DNA from: Desulfovibrio sp.
GTDB taxonomy: Bacteria; Desulfobacterota; Desulfovibrionia; Desulfovibrionales; Desulfovibrionaceae
Assembly (NCBI GenBank): GCA_020217165.1
Contig: JAIWOE010000013.1
Coordinates: 1-10,001, forward strand
Length of the DNA: 10,001 nucleotides
Reading direction: 5' to 3'
Part shown: one piece after another, positions 1 to 7,222 of the stretch
How positions within the stretch are numbered: position 1 is the first letter of the stretch
How the letters are laid out: the number at the start of each line of letters is the position of its first letter
The notes under the pieces: generated by a model
Told to the model about the DNA's origin: nothing
Seen by the model: the letters and a program-made list of their open reading frames with translations, nothing else
The model's database searches: none
Translations under genes and position numbers: made by a program

Positions 1-668
1 TCCAGGGGGGCGCGGTCCACGGCCAGCACCCGGCAGCCCAGCCGGGCCAGCACCCAGCTCCAGCCACCGGGGGAGGCTCCCAGGTCCAGGCACAGGGCGC
101 CGGGCTCGGGTTGGCGGTCCAGGCGGGTGAAGAGTTCCCAGAGCTTGAGGTAGGCCCGGCTGGGCGGGCCTGTTTTGTCCTCCACAAACCGGACCTCTCC
201 AAGGGGAAAGGGGGAGTTGCACCGGGGCGCGGCCAGCAGGGTGTGCTCATCCAGCAATGTCCAGGCCCCCAGGGGGGCGGTGGGCAGGGGATCGCCAAAC
301 CGATGCGGCCGGGCCGAGACCGGCGGCAAATGCTCCTGGATGAGGGCCGCCCGGCGGTGATGGGCGTGGCTGTAGCAGACCCAGTTGCGCTGGATGGCCT
401 TGAGGGCCTTGGCTGCCTGGGAGATGGACGGCGCCTGGATGCGCCGGGGCTCGTGCCAGAGGTGCTGGGCCCAGGCCGGGGGCGTGGCCGGGGCTCGCTG
501 CAGCACATGCAGCCGGCCCAGGGCATGGAAGCCGATGCCGTGCGCCTGGAGCTCGCCCTGCAGGGCGTGTTCGAAGCCCTGGGGCGCCAGACAGGCGGCA
601 GGGTATGGAATCTCCTGGGGCAAGGATGGCGGATCGCCGGGATTTGGGATAGTCACGGGGGCATGCAT
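1..668 (-). CDS. rlmM: RlmM-like 23S rRNA 2'-O-ribose methyltransferase (partial, C-terminus outside window)
   Basis: SAM-dependent methyltransferase of the FtsJ/RrmJ fold, resembling RlmM, which methylates the 2'-O of C2498 in E. coli 23S rRNA. Translating leftward from ATG 668-666 gives 222 whole codons before the window edge. E. coli RlmM is about 366 residues, so over a third is missing. Residues 27-45 (CLAPQGFEHALQGELQ) match the RlmM N-terminus (YCRPGFEKE). The block SRAYLKL (170-176) matches RlmM SRSTLKL, and K175 is the likely first lysine of the K-D-K-E catalytic set. Motif I is LDLGASPGGW (194-203), and VLAVD ends at D218, the expected acidic residue that binds the SAM ribose. An in-frame GTG at 680-678, with AGGA upstream, is an alternative start. 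The gene is divergent from the membrane protein gene and overlaps its first codons. The family call is firm. The exact rRNA target is inferred, and a relative with another target is possible. Confidence 0.85.
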   Translation of the reverse strand, partial: MHAPVTIPNPGDPPSLPQEIPYPAACLAPQGFEHALQGELQAHGIGFHALGRLHVLQRAPATPPAWAQHLWHEPRRIQAPSISQAAKALKAIQRNWVCYSHAHHRRAALIQEHLPPVSARPHRFGDPLPTAPLGAWTLLDEHTLLAAPRCNSPFPLGEVRFVEDKTGPPSRAYLKLWELFTRLDRQPEPGALCLDLGASPGGWSWVLARLGCRVLAVDRAPL

Positions 669-2861
669 CTCGTCTGCCACGGTCTCGTTTTCCTCGCTGC
701 GGCCCTGTTGTTTCAAGTGGAGCTCATCGCCGCCAAGGCCATGCTGCCGGGGTTCGGCGGTAGCTCCCTGGTCTGGGCGGCGGCCATGCTGGCGTTTCAG
801 GTGTTCCTGCTGGGTGGCTATGCCTGGGCCGCCTGGGTTGGCAGCCGGTTGGAACGCCCGTGGGGCCGCGCACTGCACGGGGCGCTGCTGCTGGTGATGG
901 CGGGGATGTTTCCCCTCCATCTGGAAGCCTTGTCCACCCCGGGCGTGGTCCCCATTCCCTGGCCCGAAGTCGCCTGGGCAGACATCGCCTGCATGCTAGC
1001 CCTCACCGTGGGGCCGGCCTTCGTCATGCTGGCCACGGTTTCCGTGGTCTGTCAACGATTGCTTGCCATGTCCAGCCTGCCGCAGGCCGCGCGCCCCTAT
1101 GGCCTCTACGCCATGTCCAACCTGGGCTCCTTTGTGGGATTGCTCAGTTATCCCGTGATGGTGGAGCCGTTTTTCGACCTGGATGTCCAGTTGATGGCCT
1201 GGCAGGTGGGCTACCTGCTGGTGGTGGCGCTGCAGGCCTTGGTCCTGTGGCGACTCAGGCCCACACCGCAGGAGGCGGTGACGGCTGCCACAGCGCCGGC
1301 GGCGGTGTCGCCTCGTGTGCAGGCGCGCTGGCTGCTGCTGGCTGCGGCAGGATCCGCCATGTTCATCGCCACCACCAACGTGATCACCATGGATCTGGCC
1401 TCCATCCCTTTGCTGTGGATAGTGCCAATATCATTGTATTTATTGAGTTTTGTCCTGGTGTTCAAGAATCCTCCCTGGCTGCCGGCCTGGGTGCGCTCGC
1501 GTTTTGCCCTGGCCCTGGCCGTGGGCAGCCTGCTGTTTCTGCTGGCATCCCTTTCCTATCATCTGCCGGTGCAGGTGGCCTTGCCGGCCTATTGGCTGAC
1601 GCTGCTGGCCGTCTGCCTGGTGTGCCATGGGGAGCTTTCCCGCACAGCGCCCAAGGATCCGCGACGCCTGGGGCGGTTCTATCTGCTGTTGTCCCTGGGT
1701 GGGGCCCTGGGCAGCCTGCTGGCAGGATATGTGGCGCCCCTGGTGGCCACCAGCCTGGCGGAATACCCGGCGGCCCTGTGCCTGGCCGCGGCGGCGGTGT
1801 CCATGGGGGAGCAGGCGCCGCGTGGTCCGGGACGCCGCACCTGGTGGGATCGCCCCGCGCGGGTGCTGGGCATGCTGGCCCTGGTGCTGGCCTGGCCGGT
1901 GGTGCTGACCCTGTGGCCCGAGGTGCCCACTAACCTGCTGGCCGGCTGTGCGGGCATGGGGGTGGCGGTGTTGTATTTTCGACTGGAGACCCAGCCACGC
2001 ACGGCGGCCTATGTGGCGGCCATGCTGCTGGCGGCCACCCAGCTGCTGCCTGGCCTGGTGCCGGGGCGCGTGCTGCACAGCGCGCATCGCAATTTTTATG
2101 GCATCACCACGGTGTACGATAGCGGCCCGCGCCGGCATCTCAAGCACGGCACCACCCTGCACGGCTCCCAGTTTCTGGACCCGGCCCGCGCCGGCGAGGC
2201 CCTCACGTATTATCACGTCACCACCCCGTCCGGGGCCCTGCTGGCCCGGCAGGAGGAAGCGCTGGACGCGGTGCACCCCCTGGGGCTGGTGGGCCTGGGC
2301 ACGGGCAGTCTGGCCGTGTACGCCCGTCCGGGGCAGGCCGTGGACATCTTTGAACTGGATCCCCACAATGGCCAGGTGGCCAGCACCTGGTTTTCGTTTT
2401 TGGACCACAGCCCCGGCGAGCTGCGTCTGACCTTTGGCGATGCCCGGCTGACCCTGCGCGGGGTTGCGGCGGGACGATACGGCATCCTGGTGGTGGATGC
2501 CTTTAACAGCGATTCCATCCCCGTGCACCTGCTCACCCGCGAGGCCCTGGGGGAATATGGACGGGTGCTACGCGAGGACGGCCTGCTGTTGTTGCATGTC
2601 TCCAATAAATATCTGGACCTGCCGCCGGTGGTGCAGGCCACGGGGCAGGCCGCCGGCTGGCTGGTGCTGGAAAAGGCGTACGTGGGGACGGTGCATTCCG
2701 ACGCCGAAGCCTGCGTGTGGATGGCCCTGACGCGGGACCCAGCCACGGCCGCCCGGCTGGTGGCGCGTTTTGGCTGGCGGGATCTGCGCAACCAGCCGCA
2801 GGTCCGCTCCGTGCGGCCCTGGACGGACCGCTTCAGCAATGTGCTCGGGGTGCTGCGCTAA
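663..2861 (+). CDS. Fused polytopic membrane / spermidine synthase-like protein
   Basis: A 732-residue protein of the fused MFS/spermidine synthase-like family, whose biochemical role is not established. Residues 1 to about 415 are strongly hydrophobic, with roughly 13 likely membrane helices. The first holds the family-type N-terminus (FQVELIAAKAMLPGFGGSS). The block PLLWIVPISLYLLSF (about 249-263) is also typical of the family. The C-terminal 300 residues form a Rossmann methyltransferase-like domain: motif I GLVGLGTGS (541-549), acidic strand end FELDP (about 563-567), then VVDAFNSDSIPVHLLTREAL from 610. True spermidine synthases have a VD-x-x-DP loop. Here D612 and D617 are spaced differently, so polyamine synthesis is doubtful. 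The frame stays open upstream to base 111, but that part is antisense to the rlmM-like gene. ATG 663 is chosen because it starts just before the first helix. The ribosome site (GGGG) is weak. An AT-rich rare-codon patch lies at 1419-1451. Confidence 0.88.
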   Translation: MHLVCHGLVFLAAALLFQVELIAAKAMLPGFGGSSLVWAAAMLAFQVFLLGGYAWAAWVGSRLERPWGRALHGALLLVMAGMFPLHLEALSTPGVVPIPWPEVAWADIACMLALTVGPAFVMLATVSVVCQRLLAMSSLPQAARPYGLYAMSNLGSFVGLLSYPVMVEPFFDLDVQLMAWQVGYLLVVALQALVLWRLRPTPQEAVTAATAPAAVSPRVQARWLLLAAAGSAMFIATTNVITMDLASIPLLWIVPISLYLLSFVLVFKNPPWLPAWVRSRFALALAVGSLLFLLASLSYHLPVQVALPAYWLTLLAVCLVCHGELSRTAPKDPRRLGRFYLLLSLGGALGSLLAGYVAPLVATSLAEYPAALCLAAAAVSMGEQAPRGPGRRTWWDRPARVLGMLALVLAWPVVLTLWPEVPTNLLAGCAGMGVAVLYFRLETQPRTAAYVAAMLLAATQLLPGLVPGRVLHSAHRNFYGITTVYDSGPRRHLKHGTTLHGSQFLDPARAGEALTYYHVTTPSGALLARQEEALDAVHPLGLVGLGTGSLAVYARPGQAVDIFELDPHNGQVASTWFSFLDHSPGELRLTFGDARLTLRGVAAGRYGILVVDAFNSDSIPVHLLTREALGEYGRVLREDGLLLLHVSNKYLDLPPVVQATGQAAGWLVLEKAYVGTVHSDAEACVWMALTRDPATAARLVARFGWRDLRNQPQVRSVRPWTDRFSNVLGVLR

Positions 2862-2872
2862 GGCAGCAGCCC
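2847..2872 (+). terminator. Stem-loop over the stop codon of the membrane protein gene
   Basis: Arms 2847-2856 (GGGGTGCTGC) and 2863-2872 (GCAGCAGCCC) pair in 9 of 10 positions, the only mismatch being G2850 with G2869. The 6-base loop contains the TAA stop (2859-2861). The stem lies between two convergent genes, which suits a transcription end. No T-run follows on either strand, so it may act only as a weak or Rho-assisted terminator, or as a 3'-end stabilising stem. Confidence 0.4.
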
Positions 2873-2919
2873 AGTCCCTTGGCTCCTGGTCTCCCGGTTC
2901 GTGCGGGGTATGCGGCGCA

Positions 2920-4695
2920 TCAGCCGTCGCGTTGCATGTCCGTGATCACCTCGCTAAGGGCTTGCGCCTGACGCAGCAGTTCGCCGACGGCCTGGGCCGA
3001 GCGCCCCATACTTTCCGAGGTCTGGGCCGAGATGACGTTTATGTCTTCAAGACTACGGTTGATTTCTTCGCTGGTGGCGGACTGTTGTTCCGAGGCCGTG
3101 GCAATGGAGCTGACCTGGTCCGATGCCAGTTCCACCAGGGAGACGATTTCCCGCAGGGCCTCGCCGGACTGGGCAGCCAGGGCGGTGACGTCGCTGATGG
3201 CATCGGCCGCGCTGTCCACGCCTACGGCGCTGGTGCGGGCTCCCTGCTGAATGCCGCCAATGGCCTGTCCCACTTCCTTGGTGGCCTGCATGGTTTTTTC
3301 CGCCAGCTTGCGCACTTCGTCGGCCACCACGGCAAAGCCTCTGCCGGCGTCGCCAGCCCGGGCGGCCTCGATGGCGGCATTCAGGGCCAGGAGGTTGGTC
3401 TGGTCGGCGATGTCGCTGATGACGTCCAGGATTCTGCCGATGCTTTCGGCCCGCTCACCCAGGCTGGCCATGTCTTCCTTCACGGCCCGGGCCTGCACGC
3501 CCACGCGGTCGATGGATTCCACCACCTTGCGCACCACCTCAGCGCCAGTTTCGGCCTTGTTGCGGGCCTGGGCCGCGGTCTGGGCTGCCTGGGAGGCGCT
3601 GCGGGCCACCTCCAGCACCGTGGCGTTCATTTCTTCCATGGCCGTAGCGGTCTCGCTCACGCGGGCAGCCTGGCGCTGGGAGCCCTGGGTGGCTTCCTCG
3701 ATGCGGCTAGCCAGCTCGTTCGAGGCGCCGGAGACCACGGCGACCACACTTTCCAGGCGTGAGGCGGCCTCCTGCATGCCCTGGCGACGGGCCTGCTCGG
3801 CCTGAGCGCGGGCCTGGTCTGCCTCGGCCACGGCCAGGCGGGCGCGTTCGGCCTCGCGGGCGGCCTCGGCTTGCCCGGCGGTGACCTTCTCCAGTTCCTG
3901 CTTGAGTTTATCCACCATGCGGCGCAGGCCTTCGGCCAGGACACCCACCTCATCGCGCTGGCGCACCTCCAGGGGCGTATCCAGGCGCCCCTCGGTCACG
4001 GCCCTGGAAAATGCCAGGCAGCGGCCCAGGGGGCCGGTGATGGACCGGGTGACCAGCACGGTGAGCAGCACGGCCAGCAGCACGCCGCCGGCGGTGAGGG
4101 CCTGGATACGGGTGGTGATGTTGGCATACGTGGCGTCGGCGATGGTATTCTTGCGCTCGGCATTTTCCTCGTTGATGTCCGTGAGTCTGTCCAGGACGTC
4201 GCGCGCGGCGTTGAAGGTCTGGCGGGATTCGCCAAGCACCAGGGCCATGGCCTGCTGGCGGCCTTCGGGGGTGCCGGCGAGCAGGCCGTCCACCACGCGG
4301 CGGGAAACGGCCGTCCAAATGGCGCGCTTGGCTTCATACTCTGAAAAAAGGGCGCGCTCGGCGTCGGTGTCCACCAGTTTTTTGTACTTTTCCCAGCGGT
4401 CGTGCGCCTGTTGCAGGTTGGAATTGTACTCCTTGATGAGCTCCTGATAGACCGGGGAGGCAGGGTCGGCGAACACGAGGGAGCGCTCGGCAATGACCAG
4501 TTGGTGCAGGTCCCGGTCCGCCTCCAGTAGCAGGGCCTGGCTGGGCAGGTTGGTCTGGAACAGGGCATCCAACTGGTCGCCCTCCGCCTTGACCCCGGCC
4601 AGGCCCACCCAGCCCAGGACCAGGAGCAGCGCCGTGAGCAGGGTATAGGATACGAGTAACCGCAGGCCAAGACGCGAGTCCCGAAGCACATTCAT
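2920..4695 (-). CDS. Methyl-accepting chemotaxis protein with four-helix-bundle sensor
   Basis: A 591-residue transmembrane chemoreceptor that would control the CheA/CheW complex at the inner membrane. Domains in order: TM1 at about 11-34; a periplasmic, mainly helical sensor at about 35-197 resembling the 4HB_MCP group ([20 protein letters not shown]); TM2 at about 198-217; HAMP at about 218-272; an alanine- and glutamine-rich coiled coil at about 264-312; then the cytoplasmic signalling hairpin. The hairpin tip is the near-invariant [20 protein letters not shown] (429-448), followed by [28 protein letters not shown] (351-360) and [15 protein letters not shown] (534-548) are plausible methylation segments. 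There is no CheR-binding pentapeptide, as the protein ends in MQRDG. No CxxCH heme site is present, unlike DcrA-type redox receptors. ATG 4695-4693 directly precedes TM1, with an eight-G run as its only ribosome-site-like sequence. No che genes lie nearby, and the ligand cannot be told from sequence. Confidence 0.95.
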   Translation of the reverse strand: MNVLRDSRLGLRLLVSYTLLTALLLVLGWVGLAGVKAEGDQLDALFQTNLPSQALLLEADRDLHQLVIAERSLVFADPASPVYQELIKEYNSNLQQAHDRWEKYKKLVDTDAERALFSEYEAKRAIWTAVSRRVVDGLLAGTPEGRQQAMALVLGESRQTFNAARDVLDRLTDINEENAERKNTIADATYANITTRIQALTAGGVLLAVLLTVLVTRSITGPLGRCLAFSRAVTEGRLDTPLEVRQRDEVGVLAEGLRRMVDKLKQELEKVTAGQAEAAREAERARLAVAEADQARAQAEQARRQGMQEAASRLESVVAVVSGASNELASRIEEATQGSQRQAARVSETATAMEEMNATVLEVARSASQAAQTAAQARNKAETGAEVVRKVVESIDRVGVQARAVKEDMASLGERAESIGRILDVISDIADQTNLLALNAAIEAARAGDAGRGFAVVADEVRKLAEKTMQATKEVGQAIGGIQQGARTSAVGVDSAADAISDVTALAAQSGEALREIVSLVELASDQVSSIATASEQQSATSEEINRSLEDINVISAQTSESMGRSAQAVGELLRQAQALSEVITDMQRDG

Positions 4696-4700
4696 GGGAA

Positions 4701-4708
4701 CCCCCCCC
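4701..4708 (-). repeat. Poly-G(8) tract in the leader of the chemoreceptor gene
   Basis: Eight C on the plus strand (eight G in the mRNA) end five bases before the chemoreceptor ATG, where the Shine-Dalgarno sequence should be. The run may itself pair with anti-SD pyrimidines. Runs of this type can slip during replication, which would alter the start-site spacing. Confidence 0.6.
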
Positions 4709-4842
4709 GAGAGATGAGTCGTTAGCAGGCTCCGGTTGCCTGGGAGTGGTGCATCCCCCTGGCGCAGCCCATGGCGTTAGCCCCTGCGCTGCGCTTCTTC
4801 TCCCCGCATTCCGGATGGAGGAACTCAGTTGCTCCCCCCATA

Positions 4843-4862
4843 CCACAAGTATGAGTTTGTGG
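4843..4862. promoter_or_regulatory. Inverted repeat CCACAA-N8-TTGTGG, operator candidate
   Basis: CCACAA at 4843-4848 and TTGTGG at 4857-4862 form perfect 6-bp arms around an 8-base spacer. A further CCACAA occurs at 4888-4893. The inverted repeat lies just downstream of a minus-strand -10-like hexamer (4874-4869), about where transcription of the chemoreceptor gene would start. It could be a repressor site or an mRNA 5' stem. No known regulator consensus is matched. Confidence 0.3.
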
Positions 4863-4868
4863 GCAAGC

Positions 4869-4874
4869 ATTCTA
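4869..4874 (-). promoter_or_regulatory. Possible -10 element (TAGAAT) for the chemoreceptor gene
   Basis: Read leftward, TAGAAT matches the sigma-70 TATAAT in five of six positions. It is one of few A/T-rich spots in this spacer. No good -35 lies 16-18 bases upstream, so an activator may be needed or the site may be chance. I looked for a sigma-54 GG-N10-GC pair and found none in this patch. Confidence 0.25.
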
Positions 4875-4898
4875 CACCAAGGGCTGGCCACAACGCAG

Positions 4899-4936
4899 CA
4901 CGGCCGGCGGGAACGCATGCGCTCCGGCCGGCCGTG
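4899..4936. terminator. 38-bp near-perfect palindrome downstream of acs
   Basis: The outer arms CACGGCCGGC (4899-4908) and GCCGGCCGTG (4927-4936) are perfect over 10 bp. The inner 18 bases continue the symmetry to a central GCATGC, with one mismatch and one pair that is G-U in leftward RNA. It begins 31 bases after the acs stop codon. In RNA this is a very strong stem, suited to ending or protecting the acs transcript. No T-run follows it, so it is not a standard intrinsic terminator. A protein-binding palindrome is the alternative. Confidence 0.5.
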
Positions 4937-4967
4937 GAACACTGGGCAGGGAAGGGCCGGGCTGGCG

Positions 4968-6953
4968 CTATTTGCCGGTAAGGTCCTTCTTGCCGTCGAT
5001 GAGATCCTGCACCACGCCCGGATCGGCCAGGGTGGAGGTATCGCCGAAGTCGTCGTACACGCCGGCGGCGATCTTGCGCAGCACGCGGCGCATGATCTTG
5101 CCGGAACGGGTTTTGGGCAGACCCTCGGTGAACTGGATGACTTCCGGCGTGGCGATGGGCCCGATTTCCGTGCGCACCCAGGCCCTGAGGGCTTTGCGCA
5201 GGTCTTCAGACTCGTCGATGCCTGTCTTGAGGGTCACGTACGCGTATATGGACTCGCCCTTGATGGGGTGGGGCATGCCCACCACCGCGGCCTCGGCCAC
5301 GGCCTCGTGGGACACCAGGGCGCTTTCCACCTCGGCCGTGCCCATGCGGTGGCCGGACACGTTGATGACGTCATCCAGGCGGCCCATGATCCAGAAGTAG
5401 CCGTCGTCATCCACGCGCGCACCGTCGCCGGATTCGTACATGCCGGGGAAGCGCTGGAAGTACGTGGACTTGTACCGTTCCGGATCCCCAAACACGCCGC
5501 GAAGCATGCCTGGCCAGGGTTTGCGAATGACCAGATGCCCGCCTTCGTTGGGGCCGGCCTGGGTGCCGTCGGCGCGGACGATGGCCGCATCCACCCCAGG
5601 CAGGGGCTTGGTGGCGGAGCCGGGCTTCAGGGTGGTGGCGTATGGCAGGGCGGAAATGAGGATGCCGCCAGTTTCCGTCTGCCACCAGGTGTCCACGATG
5701 GGCTTGGTGCCGGCGCCGATGTAGGTGTGGTACCACATCCAGGCTTCGGGGTTGATGGGTTCCCCCACGGAGCCCAGCAGGCGCAGGGAGGAGATATCGT
5801 GCTTGCGGGTCCACTCCACGCCCTCGCGCATGAGGGCGCGCACCACGGTGGGGGCGGTGTAGAAAATGTTGACCTTAAATTTTTCCACCACCTGCCAGAA
5901 GCGATCCGGCCCGGGCCAGGAGGGCACGCCTTCGAACATGAGGGAGGTGGCGCCCAGGCACAGGGGGCCGTAGACGATGTAGCTGTGGCCGGTGATCCAG
6001 CCCACGTCGGCGGTGCACCAGTAGACATCGTTGTCGGTGACGTCGAAGACCCACTGGGTGGTGTGCGCGGCGTAGGTCAGGTAGCCGCCGGTGGTGTGCA
6101 CCACGCCCTTGGGTTTGCCGGTGGAGCCGGAGGTGTACAGGATGAAGAGGATGTCCTCGGCGTCCATGGGCTCGGGTTCGCAGACATCGGTGATGCCCTC
6201 GGCGTGCATGCAGTCATGCCACCAGCAATCGCGGCCTTCCTGCATGCCCACCTCCAGCCCGGCGCGGTTGACCACGATGCAGTGCTCCACGGAGGGACAC
6301 TTTTTCATGGCTTCGTCGGCATTGGGTTTGAGGGGGATGGTGCGGCCGGCGCGCAATACGGCATCCGCCGTGACCACCACCTTGGCCGTGCTATCCTGGA
6401 TGCGGTTCTGCAGGGAGACGGCGGAGAAGCCTGCAAAGACGATGGAATGCATGGCCCCGATGCGGGCGCAGGCCAGCATGGCAATGGCCAGCTCGGGAAT
6501 CATGGGCAGGTAGAGGGACACACGGTCGCCTTTTTTGACGCCCTTGGCCTTGAGCACGTTGGCAAAGCGGCAGACTTCCGTGTGCAGCATCTGATACGTA
6601 TAGACCTTGACATCTTCCTCGGGCTCGCCCTGCCAGATGATGGCTGCCTTGTTGCGCCGGCCGTTTTCCAGATGCCGGTCCAGGCAGTTGTAGGAGACGT
6701 TGAGCTTGCCGCCGGCGAACCATTTGATCTCCGGCTTGTGCATGTCATATTCAAGGGTCTTTTCCCAGGGGCTGAACCAGGTGACGAGCTCCTTGGCGCG
6801 CTCTGCCCAGAATCCCTCCGGGTCCTCGTCCGCCCGTTTGTACAGCGCCTCGTATGCTTCCATGGTGGGCACATAGGCCTTGGCGCGCGGGTCCTGAATG
6901 GGGGCAAAGGTGCGCTTTTCTTTAGACAAGCTCTCGATATCCAATTCGCTCAT
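4968..6953 (-). CDS. acs: Acetyl-CoA synthetase, AMP-forming
   Basis: Converts acetate, ATP and CoA to acetyl-CoA, AMP and PPi through an acetyl-adenylate, in the cytoplasm. The protein has 661 residues, close to E. coli Acs (652). Visible features: the ATP-binding loop [11 protein letters not shown] (273-283); [12 protein letters not shown] (394-405); [10 protein letters not shown] (421-430), whose tryptophan closes the acetate-sized pocket; [26 protein letters not shown] (506-531) with the hinge aspartate; [15 protein letters not shown]; and C-terminal [17 protein letters not shown], with K619 the catalytic lysine that is reversibly acetylated in the family. ATG 6953-6951 gives the usual MSELD-type N-terminus, with AGGAG eight bases upstream. 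A second in-frame ATG at 7019-7017, also with AGGA before it, would add 22 residues and cannot be excluded. A single gene, divergent from the DUF486 gene. In a sulfate reducer it would assimilate or recycle acetate (inference). Confidence 0.97.
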   Translation of the reverse strand: MSELDIESLSKEKRTFAPIQDPRAKAYVPTMEAYEALYKRADEDPEGFWAERAKELVTWFSPWEKTLEYDMHKPEIKWFAGGKLNVSYNCLDRHLENGRRNKAAIIWQGEPEEDVKVYTYQMLHTEVCRFANVLKAKGVKKGDRVSLYLPMIPELAIAMLACARIGAMHSIVFAGFSAVSLQNRIQDSTAKVVVTADAVLRAGRTIPLKPNADEAMKKCPSVEHCIVVNRAGLEVGMQEGRDCWWHDCMHAEGITDVCEPEPMDAEDILFILYTSGSTGKPKGVVHTTGGYLTYAAHTTQWVFDVTDNDVYWCTADVGWITGHSYIVYGPLCLGATSLMFEGVPSWPGPDRFWQVVEKFKVNIFYTAPTVVRALMREGVEWTRKHDISSLRLLGSVGEPINPEAWMWYHTYIGAGTKPIVDTWWQTETGGILISALPYATTLKPGSATKPLPGVDAAIVRADGTQAGPNEGGHLVIRKPWPGMLRGVFGDPERYKSTYFQRFPGMYESGDGARVDDDGYFWIMGRLDDVINVSGHRMGTAEVESALVSHEAVAEAAVVGMPHPIKGESIYAYVTLKTGIDESEDLRKALRAWVRTEIGPIATPEVIQFTEGLPKTRSGKIMRRVLRKIAAGVYDDFGDTSTLADPGVVQDLIDGKKDLTGK

Positions 6954-7046
6954 ACAGGAGGCTCCTGGGTCTTGTATGGAAAGGTGACGCTGGCGCGGCA
7001 GGCGGTACGGCGTCTGCATCGTTGATTCCTGCCGTCTTGCCATTAC

Positions 7047-7075
7047 GATATGCGCCAAACCGGGACCCTTGGCAA
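7047..7075 (-). promoter_or_regulatory. acs: Candidate sigma-70 promoter for acs
   Basis: Leftward TTGCCA (7075-7070) matches the -35 consensus in five of six positions. A 17-bp spacer leads to CATATC (7052-7047), a three of six match to -10. The predicted transcript would have a leader of about 85-90 bases before the chosen ATG. The spacing is ideal but the -10 is weak, so an activator is plausible. Confidence 0.4.
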
Positions 7076-7150
7076 GCCAGCCGCCGCCGCAGGACTGCCG
7101 TTCATCGAAAACAATCCTCCGTTGCCCGGCCACCCTCCCGGGCGCGTCCC

Positions 7151-7179
7151 TTGACCTGACCCCGGCCCGGGCATAGAGA
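7151..7179 (+). promoter_or_regulatory. Candidate sigma-70 promoter for the DUF486 gene
   Basis: TTGACC (7151-7156) matches the -35 in five of six positions. A 17-bp spacer leads to TAGAGA (7174-7179), three of six for -10. Transcription would start near 7186, about 37 bases before the DUF486 ATG. This promoter and the acs one point away from each other within the same 269-bp spacer. Confidence 0.45.
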
Positions 7180-7189
7180 GCCGCCATGT

Positions 7190-7203
7190 TGATTTAGCAA
7201 TCA
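7190..7203. promoter_or_regulatory. Inverted repeat TGATT-TAGC-AATCA, operator candidate
   Basis: Perfect 5-bp arms with a 4-base spacer lie just after the predicted start of transcription for the DUF486 gene, in a small A/T-rich patch (7186-7208). The form recalls Crp/Fnr-family sites, but the half-sites are shifted by one base from the FNR TTGAT-N4-ATCAA pattern. The regulator is unknown. Confidence 0.3.
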
Positions 7204-7222
7204 TTTTTGCCCGGGAGAGCGC

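Noticed and set aside
111..662. Upstream in-frame extension of the membrane protein gene (184 extra codons)
   Set aside because: It is antisense to a convincing RlmM-like coding region and its translation is glycine/arginine-rich with no domain. The membrane protein starts naturally at ATG 663.
1440..2528. 362-codon open frame on the minus strand within the membrane protein gene
   Set aside because: The translation is Gln/His/Gly-rich and low in complexity, typical of antisense frames in high-GC DNA. The sense strand has recognised motifs.
2770..3762. 330-codon open frame on the plus strand opposite the chemoreceptor
   Set aside because: It overlaps both the membrane protein gene and the chemoreceptor. 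The conserved chemoreceptor tip is on the other strand, so this is a shadow frame.
2920..4695. Heme or redox sensing by the chemoreceptor, as in DcrA-type receptors
   Set aside because: No CxxCH motif or PAS domain is seen. The sensor looks like a plain four-helix bundle.
4840..4900. Sigma-54 or flagellar sigma-28 promoter for the chemoreceptor
   Set aside because: The GG and GC doublets near TTGG and CTTGC are not ten bases apart, and no TAAA-N15-GCCGATAA-type pair is present.
4746..7025. 759-codon open frame on the plus strand opposite acs
   Set aside because: The translation is rich in Gly, His and Ala and is a mirror frame of a GC-rich gene. The minus strand encodes a complete Acs with all motifs.
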